Below, in pieces: positions 29,208 to 38,284 of a stretch of DNA of 64,000 nt. Positions within the stretch are counted from its first letter, which is position 1. The number at the start of each line of letters is the position of its first letter. The notes under the pieces were generated by a model. The model saw nothing but the letters and a program-made list of their open reading frames with translations. It had not been told where the DNA came from and did not search any database. The position numbers were made by a program, and so were the translations under genes. Source of the DNA: Sporolactobacillus terrae DSM 11697 (GTDB taxonomy: Bacteria > Bacillota > Bacilli > Bacillales > Sporolactobacillaceae); the NCBI RefSeq assembly GCF_000648615.1, contig NZ_JFZC01000084.1:54079-118078 (forward strand). Direction: 5' to 3'.

Positions 29208-30164
29208 TTATACCGGATTGGAGACGATCAAATCCATGGTGCCGAGCAGCTGCAGCGTTTGAACCGCAGCAGGTACAACCAGATGATCGCCTTTTTTCAG
29301 ATCATAGCGCGTGCCCTCGATTTGCAGCGTGCCTTTCCCATCAAGAACACTCATTAACAGAAACGGCCAATTCTTCTGGATTGGTTCGGTGCGGCCGCGT
29401 ACATCCCAATGCGATACGGTAAAAAGATGCTCACGAAGCAATTCGGTGAACTTTGCCTCCGCTTCTTGACGAACATGGTAGGTCAGACTTGGGTCAACAT
29501 GCGGACAGTTGGCAACATCAATCGATTGCTGGATGTGCAGTTCGCGCGGTTTTCCATCTGAACCCGGACGGTCATAATCATAAACGCGGTAGGTTGTATC
29601 CGAGCTCTGCTGCGTTTCAAGAATCAGACAGCCGCCGCAGATGGCATGAATCGTTCCGCTTGGCACATAAAAAAAGTCGCCCGGTTTCACTTTGACACGG
29701 CGCAGCAGGCTGTCCCACTTTTTCTCAGCAACGTCCTGCTTAAATTCTTCACGTGTTTGCGCCGTATGGCCGTACACAATTTCCGAATCTTCATCACAAT
29801 CAATGATGTACCAGCACTCCGTTTTTCCGAACGGTACATGCTCGTGCGTTTGCGCATAGGCGTCATCCGGATGTACCTGTACCGACAGATCCGTCCGCGC
29901 GTCCAGTATTTTCGTCAGCAGCGGAAAGTCGTCGCCTGAGTAGTTGTCGAACAGCTCTCTATTTGATGCCCAGGCATCGGCCAAGGTTTTTCCGGAAAGC
30001 GTTCCGTTTTTAATCACGGCCGGTCCGTTCGGGTGCGCGGAAATGCCCCAACATTCGCCGGTCGTTTCACTTGGAATCGTGTAACCGAACACATCACGCA
30101 GACGCGATCCTCCCCAGATTTTTTCATGAAGCGCAGGTTCTAGAAAAAGCGGTGTTTTATCCAT
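29208..30164 (-). CDS. manA: Mannose-6-phosphate isomerase, class I
   Basis: A 318-residue cupin-type zinc isomerase linking mannose 6-phosphate and fructose 6-phosphate. The zinc site is seen in LSVQVHPDDAYAQTHE and FGKTECWYIID. The GTIHAICGGCLILETQQSSDTTYRVYD stretch is typical of the short Bacillus ManA type, whose usual length of about 315 residues it matches. A GGGGG element precedes the ATG at a rather long spacing. The nearby glycosyltransferase genes may use the mannose-derived sugar nucleotide, but this is only context. Confidence 0.95.
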   Translation of the reverse strand: MDKTPLFLEPALHEKIWGGSRLRDVFGYTIPSETTGECWGISAHPNGPAVIKNGTLSGKTLADAWASNRELFDNYSGDDFPLLTKILDARTDLSVQVHPDDAYAQTHEHVPFGKTECWYIIDCDEDSEIVYGHTAQTREEFKQDVAEKKWDSLLRRVKVKPGDFFYVPSGTIHAICGGCLILETQQSSDTTYRVYDYDRPGSDGKPRELHIQQSIDVANCPHVDPSLTYHVRQEAEAKFTELLREHLFTVSHWDVRGRTEPIQKNWPFLLMSVLDGKGTLQIEGTRYDLKKGDHLVVPAAVQTLQLLGTMDLIVSNPV

Positions 30165-30280
30165 CTCTGAAATCGTCCCCCGTTCTATACAATCCGTTTT
30201 CTATTATACCATTCTTTTTGTGACAGGAAATCGATGGTTATTCGAAGCGATGTGTCACACTTTTCTCAGACCCGATGAGC

Positions 30281-30322
30281 AAAAAAAGTGCCTCACCGTC
30301 AAAAATGACGTTTGAGGCGACT
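30281..30322 (-). terminator. Terminator of the allantoin permease gene
   Basis: On the minus strand AAGTCGCCTCA pairs with TGAGGCACTT around an inner ACGTCA/TGACGG helix, followed by a seven-T run. Confidence 0.85.
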
Positions 30323-30358
30323 TGTTATTTTGGTTCGTCTCGTAGCAAATGGTTGACT

Positions 30359-31828
30359 TTACTGCGCATCCGTCACCGCTGCATCGGATTTTACCAAGCT
30401 GTGGTTTGGCATGAATATGCGATAAACAACGCCTGTCACGAGGACGCCGATCGGCCATGAGAACGCAGCGACTGCTGAAAATGCAGGGAACAATGCCAGA
30501 GGAACTGTAATCACGACACCGATCAGAAACGCAGCAAATGCTTTCATATGATAGCCTTTTGTATACCAATAGGCATGATCGGCACCTTCTTGATACAAGT
30601 CCTGAACGTTGATTTTCCCGTGTTTAATTAAATAATAGTCAACGATAATAATCGCAAAAATCGGGCCGAGAAAAGCGCCTAGACCGCCAAGAAAATAGTT
30701 TACGGCAATTGGATTGGCATACACTTGCCATGGCATGACCACCACCGACAGAACCGAAGTAATCATCGCTCCACGCCGGAAGTTAATCCGTTTCGGCGCA
30801 ACATTGGCAAAATCATAAGCCGGCGAAACGAGATTCGCCACAATGTTAACCCCCATTGTGGCAATGATGAAAACCAGCGCACCGACGATCAGGAAAAAGG
30901 GATTGTCGACACGCTGAATCAGCAGCACCGGATCGGTAATCGCCTTTCCGAAAACGGTAATAGTTCCGGCCGTGATCACCACGCTGGCCAGCGAAAAGGC
31001 CGTAAAGTTGACAGGAAGTCCCCAGAAATTGCCGCGTTTTGTTGTTTTTACTGATGGAGAAAAGCGAGTAAAGTCGCTGACATTGAGAATGATGGTTGAA
31101 AAGTATGCGATGACAAGCGAAATGGCACTGAAGAATTGGACAATTGCTTGGCCGGAAGAAACCTTTACCGGACTGGCACCGATATCGATTTTGCCGCCCG
31201 CCTTAAACGTCATCCATCCGATTAAGATCAGCATCATCGCATAGACAACCGGTCCACAAAAGTTATCAAACTTTCGGATAAATTCCATTCCATAGTTAAA
31301 AATGAAAAATTGCAAAGCCCAAAGGAACAGAAAACCGATCCAGCCAGGAGCAGACAGTCCGAGAAAAGTTGTCCCCATCATCGACTTCATATCTGGAAAG
31401 ATCAAAAGCAGGATCGCAACAACGGCGACCGAAGACAGATACGTTTGAATGCCATACCAGAAAATCGCAATGATCCCGCGAATCAAAGCCGGCACATTCC
31501 CTCCAAACACACCAAAGGAAATACGCGAGAGCACGGGATAAGGAACCCCGAGCTTCGTTCCGGCAACACCGGTCATATTTGCCAAATACATCACCACAAC
31601 TGCACCAATAATTTCCGCAACAAGCACTTCCCAGCCGGTTAAACCGAGAAAAAAGAGCCCCGCCGCGAACGTATAGGTCCCGATGCTGTGCACGTCGGAC
31701 ATCCACATCGAGAGCAGACTGTAAGTCGTCCAGCGCCGCTCGCGTGCCGGTGCTAAATCTTCGTTGTACAGACGGTGACTGGCGCTTGAAACCGTTCCTG
31801 TGAAAATAGCTTGACTGGCTTTCTCCAT
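30359..31828 (-). CDS. pucI: NCS1 allantoin/purine permease (PucI-like)
   Basis: A 489-residue NCS1 transporter with about twelve helices. LYNEDLAPARERRWTTYSLL is the classic NCS1 entry motif, and FGVFGGNVPALIRGIIAIFWYGIQTYL follows as in allantoin and hydantoin carriers. Length equals that of B. subtilis PucI. It is the outermost gene of the purine-catabolic locus and would import allantoin for the adjacent allantoinase. ATG 31828 has AAGGG at good spacing. A 434-bp upstream region and its own terminator make it a separate transcript. Confidence 0.9.
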   Translation of the reverse strand: MEKASQAIFTGTVSSASHRLYNEDLAPARERRWTTYSLLSMWMSDVHSIGTYTFAAGLFFLGLTGWEVLVAEIIGAVVVMYLANMTGVAGTKLGVPYPVLSRISFGVFGGNVPALIRGIIAIFWYGIQTYLSSVAVVAILLLIFPDMKSMMGTTFLGLSAPGWIGFLFLWALQFFIFNYGMEFIRKFDNFCGPVVYAMMLILIGWMTFKAGGKIDIGASPVKVSSGQAIVQFFSAISLVIAYFSTIILNVSDFTRFSPSVKTTKRGNFWGLPVNFTAFSLASVVITAGTITVFGKAITDPVLLIQRVDNPFFLIVGALVFIIATMGVNIVANLVSPAYDFANVAPKRINFRRGAMITSVLSVVVMPWQVYANPIAVNYFLGGLGAFLGPIFAIIIVDYYLIKHGKINVQDLYQEGADHAYWYTKGYHMKAFAAFLIGVVITVPLALFPAFSAVAAFSWPIGVLVTGVVYRIFMPNHSLVKSDAAVTDAQ

Positions 31829-31926
31829 CCATAACCCTTCTTTCAGTTAAATGCACAAACACGCTCGGCACGATCCGCCGCTTTCCGCAACGGATTCAAC
31901 AGCTTCATTGTTCGGATTCCTAACAA

Positions 31927-32075
31927 CTAACGTTATTAATTTTCACAATATATAGATTAGTACAGAAAATTATGCTCGTCATTAGTCAAGACAACTAAAT
32001 GTTTTTCTAAAATTAATTAATTTAAACAAACGCTGGATTTATAATGTTATATTTTATTACAATCATTAACGTTAG
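31927..32075. promoter_or_regulatory. Inverted pair of CTAACGTTA sites upstream of pucI
   Basis: CTAACGTTATTAAT (31927-31940) and ATTAACGTTAG (32065-32075) are inverted copies of one another around an AACGTT core, 125 bp apart. They flank the AT-rich segment that should hold the pucI promoter. They could be operators of a looping regulator. The 434-bp gap otherwise holds an interspersed repeat copy and the pucH terminator. Confidence 0.45.
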
Positions 32076-32155
32076 AAAAACCAAGTTACGCCCGGTCCTT
32101 ACTTCCGCAGGATGCCGGCTTGGCGCCCACAATCTTTTGTCTGACGGTCACTCCA

Positions 32156-32195
32156 GCCGCTCGCATCAACAGGGCACGACCGCGGGCGCCCGAGC
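32156..32195. repeat. Interspersed GC-rich repeat, copy 1
   Basis: CCGCTCGCATCAACAGGGCA followed by CGACCGCGGGCGCC, matching the core of the family seen again near 36.55, 39.9, 47.9, 54.7, 54.8 and 57.1 kb. Confidence 0.75.
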
Positions 32196-32213
32196 AATTA
32201 TGTGACTCCTACG

Positions 32214-32249
32214 AAAAAAAGCGATGCCGCACATTGTGGGTATCGCTTC
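32214..32249 (-). terminator. Terminator of pucH
   Basis: On the minus strand AGCGAT / ATCGCT arms are followed by TTTTTTT, directly after the allantoinase stop. Confidence 0.85.
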
Positions 32250-32262
32250 GTCGTTTTAGTTG

Positions 32263-33615
32263 TTATGCTTTTGCCGAGATCCAGCGACCGCGGGCGCTGC
32301 TGTTAATCTTTCCCTCAGAATAAACGACGGTACCGCGGTTGATCGTGGTCAGCACCTTTGCCGGGAAGATGCGACCCTCGTACAAACTGAACGCGTTCCG
32401 TTGCAGCAAGCGTTCACGGGTGACCCGCTCCGTTTGGTTCAAATCGACAATCGCCAGATCGGCATCTTTTCCAATGGCGATTGCTCCTTTACATGCCGAC
32501 AAGCCAAAGCGCTCGGCGGGATGGCGCGCCGTCCATTCGGCGACCTTCGTCAGTGAGATTTCATGATCTAGAGCAATTTCAATCGCGCTCAGCAATGAGA
32601 ATTGACCACCGCTGATGCCGCCCCAGGCTTCAAATAGATTTTCTTTGTCTTTATCCTTCCACTCACAGGGGGAGTGATCGGAAGAAATGAGATCGATTTG
32701 CCCCTGCAGGAGCCGATCCGTCAAGCCGATCCGTTCGGCTTCACTGCGCAGTGGCGGCGCACATTTTCCGACAACACCACGCTTTTTGAAATCATCGTGA
32801 TTATAGAGCAAATAATGGGGACAGGTTTCCAGTGTAACGTTGAGCCCTGCCTTTTTCGCCGCTTGGATGCGCTGAACGGCTCTGACGGTGCTGATATGTA
32901 CAAAGTGAAGCGCGCAGCCGGTTAATTCAGCAAAGAGGAGTGCACGCGAAACCGCTTCGACTTCGGCGAGCGGCGGGCGTGATTCGGCATAGTCATCAAA
33001 GCCGGTTCGTCCTTGATTCAATTTTTCCTGCTGCAGAAAAGTAACCATTGGTGCACTCTCGGAATGCAGTGCCAGAATACCGCCGAACTCGGCTATTTTT
33101 CGCATACCGGCAAGCAGAGACAAGTCATCCACGGATTTGAATTCAGCGTTGCCCGATGGTGAGAGAAATGCTTTGAAACCGATGGCCCCGCAATCGAACA
33201 AATCCTGCAGATCGTCGAGATGATCGGGAACAAGACCGCCCCAAAGCGCAAAATCGATGCACGATTTCGCTTCACCGAGCGCCACTTTATCCTCAAACGC
33301 TTGTTTCGTAACGGTCGACGGAATTCCATTCAAGGGCATGTCGAAAAAAGCAGTACAGCCGCCGGCAGCGAGCATTGCCGAGCCCGTCTCAAACCCTTCC
33401 CATTGCGTACGTCCGGGATCATCAAAATGAACATGAATATCGATCATGCCGGGAAAAACTGTTTTTCCTTCTGCATCGATTACCTGCTGCGCTTCACCGT
33501 CGATCGCTTCACCGAGCGCAACGATCCGCCCCTCTTTTATGGCAAGATCTAATTTCGTCACTTCATCACTGAGCACAACCGAACCGTTTTTTATCAGCAG
33601 ATCATAGGCCATCAC
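32263..33615 (-). CDS. pucH: Allantoinase
   Basis: A 450-residue amidohydrolase converting allantoin to allantoate. Metal-site motifs are clear: GMIDIHVHFDDPGRTQWEG (HxH), the carbamylated lysine in IGFKAFLSPSG, histidines in LHSES and LHFVHISTVRAV, and the aspartate in LISSDHSPCEWK. Length fits PucH/AllB. GTG-ATG at 33615/33612 follows AGGAGGGG. It forms an apparent operon with the aminotransferase and allantoate amidohydrolase genes upstream, with gaps of 81 and 104 bp. Confidence 0.95.
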   Translation of the reverse strand: MMAYDLLIKNGSVVLSDEVTKLDLAIKEGRIVALGEAIDGEAQQVIDAEGKTVFPGMIDIHVHFDDPGRTQWEGFETGSAMLAAGGCTAFFDMPLNGIPSTVTKQAFEDKVALGEAKSCIDFALWGGLVPDHLDDLQDLFDCGAIGFKAFLSPSGNAEFKSVDDLSLLAGMRKIAEFGGILALHSESAPMVTFLQQEKLNQGRTGFDDYAESRPPLAEVEAVSRALLFAELTGCALHFVHISTVRAVQRIQAAKKAGLNVTLETCPHYLLYNHDDFKKRGVVGKCAPPLRSEAERIGLTDRLLQGQIDLISSDHSPCEWKDKDKENLFEAWGGISGGQFSLLSAIEIALDHEISLTKVAEWTARHPAERFGLSACKGAIAIGKDADLAIVDLNQTERVTRERLLQRNAFSLYEGRIFPAKVLTTINRGTVVYSEGKINSSARGRWISAKA

Positions 33616-33696
33616 GTTTACCGCCCCTCCTCATTGCTTTTATCAAATGATTTGCTTGCATGCCTCTTCATTTCTGTCATTCAAGCAACCGTGCGT

Positions 33697-34989
33697 TTAA
33701 TTTTCTACAGCTATCTGCTTCTGAGTATAGACATCCATAGCCGCTTGCAATGCTTTACCACGGTCAATCTTGGCACCGCAGCGAATCAGTGCTGCTTCGA
33801 GTCCGGCAAGCACATGCAGCACGCAGTCTTCACGGCAGGCATAGCCCATCGTGCCGATACGCCAGATCTTGCCTTGCAGCGCGCCGAACGAGCCGGCAAT
33901 TTCAATGCCGAAGTGGTTGAGCAAAATGTCACGAACCGCATCGGCGTTCACACCGTCCGGCACGGAGACGCAGGTTACCGTAGGCATTTTGCACTTCGGA
34001 TCGCCGAACAAGCGGAGCCCCATTGCTTCCACGCCTGCCATCAATGCCGCCTCGTTCACCTTGTGCCGTTTAAAACGATTTTCCAGCCCCTCTTCTAAAA
34101 CGAGCCGCAACCCTTCATGCAGTGCATACTCCATTGATGTCGCCTCTGTATGGTGGTTAAGACGCCGCTCGCTCCAGTAATCCTGCAGCTGGCTCAGATC
34201 AAAATAGTTGCTACGAACCGGCGTGCTTGATCCGGCCAGCCGGTCGGCGTCCGTTGCAATCCCGCGTTCCACTTTTTTACGACGCTTAATTACTTGATCC
34301 ACGCGATCATTGTACGTCAATGGGACAATGCCCGATGGAATCGACAAGCATTTTTGCGCGCCGCCGATCAGCGCATCAATGTTCCATTCATCGGCACGCA
34401 CATCCGCGCCGCAATAGGTTGCAACTGCATCAACGACGAGCAAAACATCCAGCTCGCGGCAAGCCTTACCTACTTCCGCCAACGGCTGCATCCGTCCTGT
34501 GGAAGTTTCCCCGTGAACCAGTGCGACTACTTTCGGCCTTACCTTTTTAATTTCAGCAATGATCGCTTCCGGATCAAAAACCGTCCCCCATGGGCAGTTC
34601 AAGGTGTGGATCTCTGCGCCATAGCGCTCGCCGATTTCAACAAACAGATCACCAAAGCGTCCGTAGATCGGGACAAGCATTCGATCTCCAGGTTCAACGA
34701 GACTGGCAATCATTGCTTCCAATCCGGCGCGTGATGTTCCGTCAATCGGGTGTGCCCAATGATTTTTCGTCTGAAACGATGCGCGCAGCATCACCATCAC
34801 TTCATTCATGATCTTCGTAAACGCAGGGTCGAATTGACCAAGAATCGGCAAGGACATCGCACGCAGAACACGCGGATCAACCGCGACCGGCCCTGGGGTC
34901 ATGATCATCCTCGGCGGTGTCTGGAGCATAGGATAACGCGACACAACACTCACTTCTTTCACTTTTTTATCGTAAGATTTTTCTTGCAA
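33697..34989 (-). CDS. pucG: (S)-ureidoglycine-glyoxylate aminotransferase
   Basis: A class V aminotransferase of up to 430 residues. TPPRMIMTPGPVAVDPRVLRAMS at the start and HPIDGTSRAGLEAMIASL are close to the B. subtilis PucG pattern. The PLP lysine is in ALIGGAQKCLSIPSG. PucG transaminates the unstable ureidoglycine released from allantoate with glyoxylate, giving glycine. The true start is uncertain: the TTG at 34989 has no clear binding site, and GTGs at 34953 or 34944 would give about the length of PucG (416). Confidence 0.92.
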   Translation of the reverse strand: MQEKSYDKKVKEVSVVSRYPMLQTPPRMIMTPGPVAVDPRVLRAMSLPILGQFDPAFTKIMNEVMVMLRASFQTKNHWAHPIDGTSRAGLEAMIASLVEPGDRMLVPIYGRFGDLFVEIGERYGAEIHTLNCPWGTVFDPEAIIAEIKKVRPKVVALVHGETSTGRMQPLAEVGKACRELDVLLVVDAVATYCGADVRADEWNIDALIGGAQKCLSIPSGIVPLTYNDRVDQVIKRRKKVERGIATDADRLAGSSTPVRSNYFDLSQLQDYWSERRLNHHTEATSMEYALHEGLRLVLEEGLENRFKRHKVNEAALMAGVEAMGLRLFGDPKCKMPTVTCVSVPDGVNADAVRDILLNHFGIEIAGSFGALQGKIWRIGTMGYACREDCVLHVLAGLEAALIRCGAKIDRGKALQAAMDVYTQKQIAVEN

Positions 34990-35093
34990 AATCAGAACGT
35001 TTAAAATTTGGCTCCTCGTGCTGATGAGATCAGCATCGCTTCAATAAGCCAATGCGACGCCTGTGGCAGATCGGACAAACATGTTTTTTTAGA

Positions 35094-36332
35094 TTAATAG
35101 GCTAAATGATGCAAAAGCTTTATTAACATCTGAACACCGGTTTCCAGGTCATCAAGCTTCGTAAATTCATTTGGCGAATGGCTGATGCCGTTGTGGCTTG
35201 GAACAAACAGTAGTGCCGTCGGACAGTAGCTGCCGAAAATCTGCGAATCATGCCCGGCACCGCTCACCATTTTCTTGCACGGTATCCCCGCTTTCTGCGC
35301 TAAGGAATAGCCTAGTTCCGCAAGTTTCGGATCAAGCGGCACCGGGAGCGCATCCATCCATTTTGTTATTTGAATCGAAATTCCCGCTTTTCGCGCCTGC
35401 TGCCGAAAATCGGCAACCGCTTGACCGCTGAAACGATTTATGACATCGGATTGATGATGACGAATATCAAGGGTAAAGCTGCAGCTTCCGGGGACGACGT
35501 TAGGTACATTGGGTGCCACTTTGATGCGTCCAACCGTTGCGACCAGTCCATTCTGCGCTTGCTCAGCCCGGCGGATCACATGCGCGATCATTCGTGCGGC
35601 CGCATAGACGGTATCGTGACGCCGATCCATTGGTGTCGTTCCTGCATGGTTACTCTCACCGGTCAACGTGATGGTGTAACGTTGTTGACCGACAATATGC
35701 GTTACCGCCGCCCATGTGTTCTGTTCAAGCTCAAGCGTGATCCCTTGTTCGACATGCGTCTCGATAAAACAAGCAATATCATTGCGCGTAGGCGCCGGAT
35801 AATCGCCTTTGCCGAAGCCGGCTTGCTGCATCGCATCGATAAAGCGGACACCGGATGAGTCCTCCAACCCGGCCGCATCGGACTGCTGATAGGCTCCGGT
35901 AATGCTCCCGGAACCCCAGAAGGAAATTGGAAATCGGCTGCCTTCCTCCTCGCACAGCGCCACAACTTCCAATGTGCGTTTCGGCGCGCCGAATTGCTGT
36001 CTTAACCGATCGACCGCCAGCAAAGAAGCCAGTACACCGAATGCGCCGTCATATTTACCGCCGTCAACAACGGTATCAAGATGTGACCCGGTCAAGATTA
36101 CAGGCGCTTTGTCCTCAGTACCCGGCAATCGTCCGAACAGGTTGCCTACATCGTCGAATCGCACAAGCAGACCTGAGTTATTCATTTTCTGCGCGAGCGC
36201 CTGCTGTGCCCGTTGCCAAGCCTCATCGTAAAGCAGCCGCGTGACCCCGTCATTTTCGGTTTTACCAAACGACGCGAGCCAGTTAATCGCTTGACGGAGA
36301 TCGTCTTTTAATGTCTTTGAGGCTTGATCCAT
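35094..36332 (-). CDS. pucF: Allantoate amidohydrolase
   Basis: About 412 residues, M20/amidase hydantoinase-carbamoylase fold. Metal ligands are visible in ILTGSHLDTVVDGGKYDGAFG, LCEEEGSRFP and FIETHVEQG, with the late histidine in PSHNGISHSPNE. The lid or dimer domain contains GESNHAGTTPMDRRHD. It releases ammonia and carbon dioxide from allantoate, giving ureidoglycine for PucG. Three start codons sit in a row after GAGGAG, and 36332 has the best spacing. It is the first gene of the leftward three-gene unit. Confidence 0.94.
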   Translation of the reverse strand: MDQASKTLKDDLRQAINWLASFGKTENDGVTRLLYDEAWQRAQQALAQKMNNSGLLVRFDDVGNLFGRLPGTEDKAPVILTGSHLDTVVDGGKYDGAFGVLASLLAVDRLRQQFGAPKRTLEVVALCEEEGSRFPISFWGSGSITGAYQQSDAAGLEDSSGVRFIDAMQQAGFGKGDYPAPTRNDIACFIETHVEQGITLELEQNTWAAVTHIVGQQRYTITLTGESNHAGTTPMDRRHDTVYAAARMIAHVIRRAEQAQNGLVATVGRIKVAPNVPNVVPGSCSFTLDIRHHQSDVINRFSGQAVADFRQQARKAGISIQITKWMDALPVPLDPKLAELGYSLAQKAGIPCKKMVSGAGHDSQIFGSYCPTALLFVPSHNGISHSPNEFTKLDDLETGVQMLIKLLHHLAY

Positions 36333-36548
36333 CATCACTCCTCGCCTTCTTTCTGCGTTAGATCTCCTAACATACCCCGATTAGGAATAGGATTATTTTA
36401 GCAAACAATAGCGATGAGACCATTATAAAATAGTCCAATTTTTCTAATATCGATTGGTTACATTGGCTAAAAAGTCGCCGTCGCTCTTCAAGATAGCACT
36501 TAGCGAAAGTTCCTTTTGCTGCGGCTTTGATTTATCACTTGTGCACGG

Positions 36549-36629
36549 GTACGCACCGATTGCTCGCTTAGCGCGGGCGCCAGAGCATCTGCGCATTGAT
36601 GCACTGGCTTTTACATAACCAAAAATCAT
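36549..36629. repeat. Interspersed GC-rich repeat, copy 2, in the pucF-oxygenase gap
   Basis: TACGCACCGATTGCTCGC, then GCGGGCGCCAGAGCATCTGC, then GATGCACTGGCTTTT and CCAAAAATCA. The surrounding 545-bp divergent gap also has CTTTCACAGGATGCGGTGAC (about 36660), a motif repeated near 39.7 kb. No gene is seen in this gap. Confidence 0.75.
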
Positions 36630-36835
36630 AAACGTTCCTTACCTGTAAGCTGAGTCCTTTCTTTCACAGGATGCGGTGACTTTCGCGACGATTGCCTTGC
36701 AGCGAAAATACGCCAATCATCCGTTCACATTTCTGTCACATCCTACAACAAAAATCAAACGTGTAGGCTAAAGCTACAAAAAAGGCATAAATTTGTTAGA
36801 TTATTTAACACGGTAATTCCTATTTTTTCAGACTT

Positions 36836-36843
36836 GTTATAAA
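36836..36843 (+). promoter_or_regulatory. Possible promoter of the Rieske oxygenase operon
   Basis: TTGTTATAAA gives an extended -10 (TGT before TATAAA, 36838-36843) 35 bp before the start codon. The -35 region is weak, so activation, for example by PucR, would be expected. Confidence 0.4.
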
Positions 36844-36877
36844 CTTTTCAACAATCAAACAGAACAGGAGGCGGTTT

Positions 36878-37921
36878 GTGATGACGGCAACAAACGTCAA
36901 AAGGAAAACCCCTTATCCAACCGATTGTACCTTTGCCCCGCAAGACTGGAATGTTCTGATAAACTATTGGTATCCGGTGGCCGAGAGCGCTCAAGTCAGC
37001 GATCAGCCGCTTGCGGTCACACTGCTTGATGTTGCATTGGTGGTTTATCGCGCAAAAGGAAAAGCGGTGGTTGCCCGCGACTTGTGCATCCATCGCGGAA
37101 CCCCGCTCAGCATGGGCTGGGTGGAAGATGACAACATTGTCTGTCCTTATCATGGGTTTAGTTACAGTGCTGACGGGCAGTGCGTGTCGATTCCCGCCCA
37201 TCCGGAGGCAAAAATATCGCCGCGGCTCTGCCTGAGCGTTTATCCGGTTGTTGAACGCTATGGTTTGGTCTGGACCACCCTCGCCGGTGAAGCGGATCAC
37301 GTGCCGCCATTTCCAATTTGGGGAAATGAAGATTATATTTCCTTTTTAGCACCAACAATCGACATTAATGGATCGGCAGGCCGGCAGATTGAAGGTTTTG
37401 TTGATGTTGCTCACTTTGCTTGGGTGCATACCGCAACGTTTGCCGATCGCAACAACGCATTCGTTCCGAGTTACAAAGTGTCGCGCACGGCGGAAGGCAT
37501 CCACACCGATTACCTCAGCACAGTGAGCAATTATCCAAAAGGGATGGCCGATCCATCCCCTGAAGGATTCAAATGGCTGCGTGAATACGACATCTATCCT
37601 CCGCTCTGCGCCCGGCTGATCGTTCATTTTCCAGAGGGTAAGCAGCTTTGGATTCTGAACGCCGCAAGTCCGATCTCCGCCCGCAAAACACGTCTCTTCT
37701 GCCCAATTGCCCAAAACTTCGATAAAACGCTCTCGATTGAAGATGCCTGCGCGTTCAACTTAAAAATTTTTAATGAAGATCGGGAAATGGTCGAGAATCA
37801 GAAGCCGGAAGAGCTGCCGCTCGATTTGCAGGCAGAAGCGCATATCATGGCGGATAAAACATCGATCGCTTACCGGAAACGGTTGAAGGAGATGGGACTT
37901 GGCAAGATCTACACCAGTTAA
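36878..37921 (+). CDS. Rieske non-heme iron oxygenase, candidate urate hydroxylase component
   Basis: A 347-residue oxygenase alpha subunit. The Rieske [2Fe-2S] ligands are C70/H72 in LCIHRG and C89/H92 in CPYHGFSYSADG. The mononuclear iron site is the D-x2-H-x4-H motif in FVDVAHFAWVH (D176, H179, H184). The architecture is that of VanA/dicamba-demethylase-like monomer-type oxygenases. GTG 36878 or ATG 36881 follows AGGAGG. It leads a rightward unit with a ferredoxin and a urate-type permease, inside a purine locus that lacks uricase. I infer that it may hydroxylate urate; a role on another purine, such as a methylated xanthine, is the main alternative. Confidence 0.9.
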   Translation: MMTATNVKRKTPYPTDCTFAPQDWNVLINYWYPVAESAQVSDQPLAVTLLDVALVVYRAKGKAVVARDLCIHRGTPLSMGWVEDDNIVCPYHGFSYSADGQCVSIPAHPEAKISPRLCLSVYPVVERYGLVWTTLAGEADHVPPFPIWGNEDYISFLAPTIDINGSAGRQIEGFVDVAHFAWVHTATFADRNNAFVPSYKVSRTAEGIHTDYLSTVSNYPKGMADPSPEGFKWLREYDIYPPLCARLIVHFPEGKQLWILNAASPISARKTRLFCPIAQNFDKTLSIEDACAFNLKIFNEDREMVENQKPEELPLDLQAEAHIMADKTSIAYRKRLKEMGLGKIYTS

Positions 37922-37958
37922 GAAGCGATTGATCAGATGCCTTCCATGCCTGCTTTGA

Positions 37959-38243
<285 letters not shown>

Positions 38244-38284
38244 AACCTACGAACAATAAATAGACCATGAGGAGTGTGAAAAGA

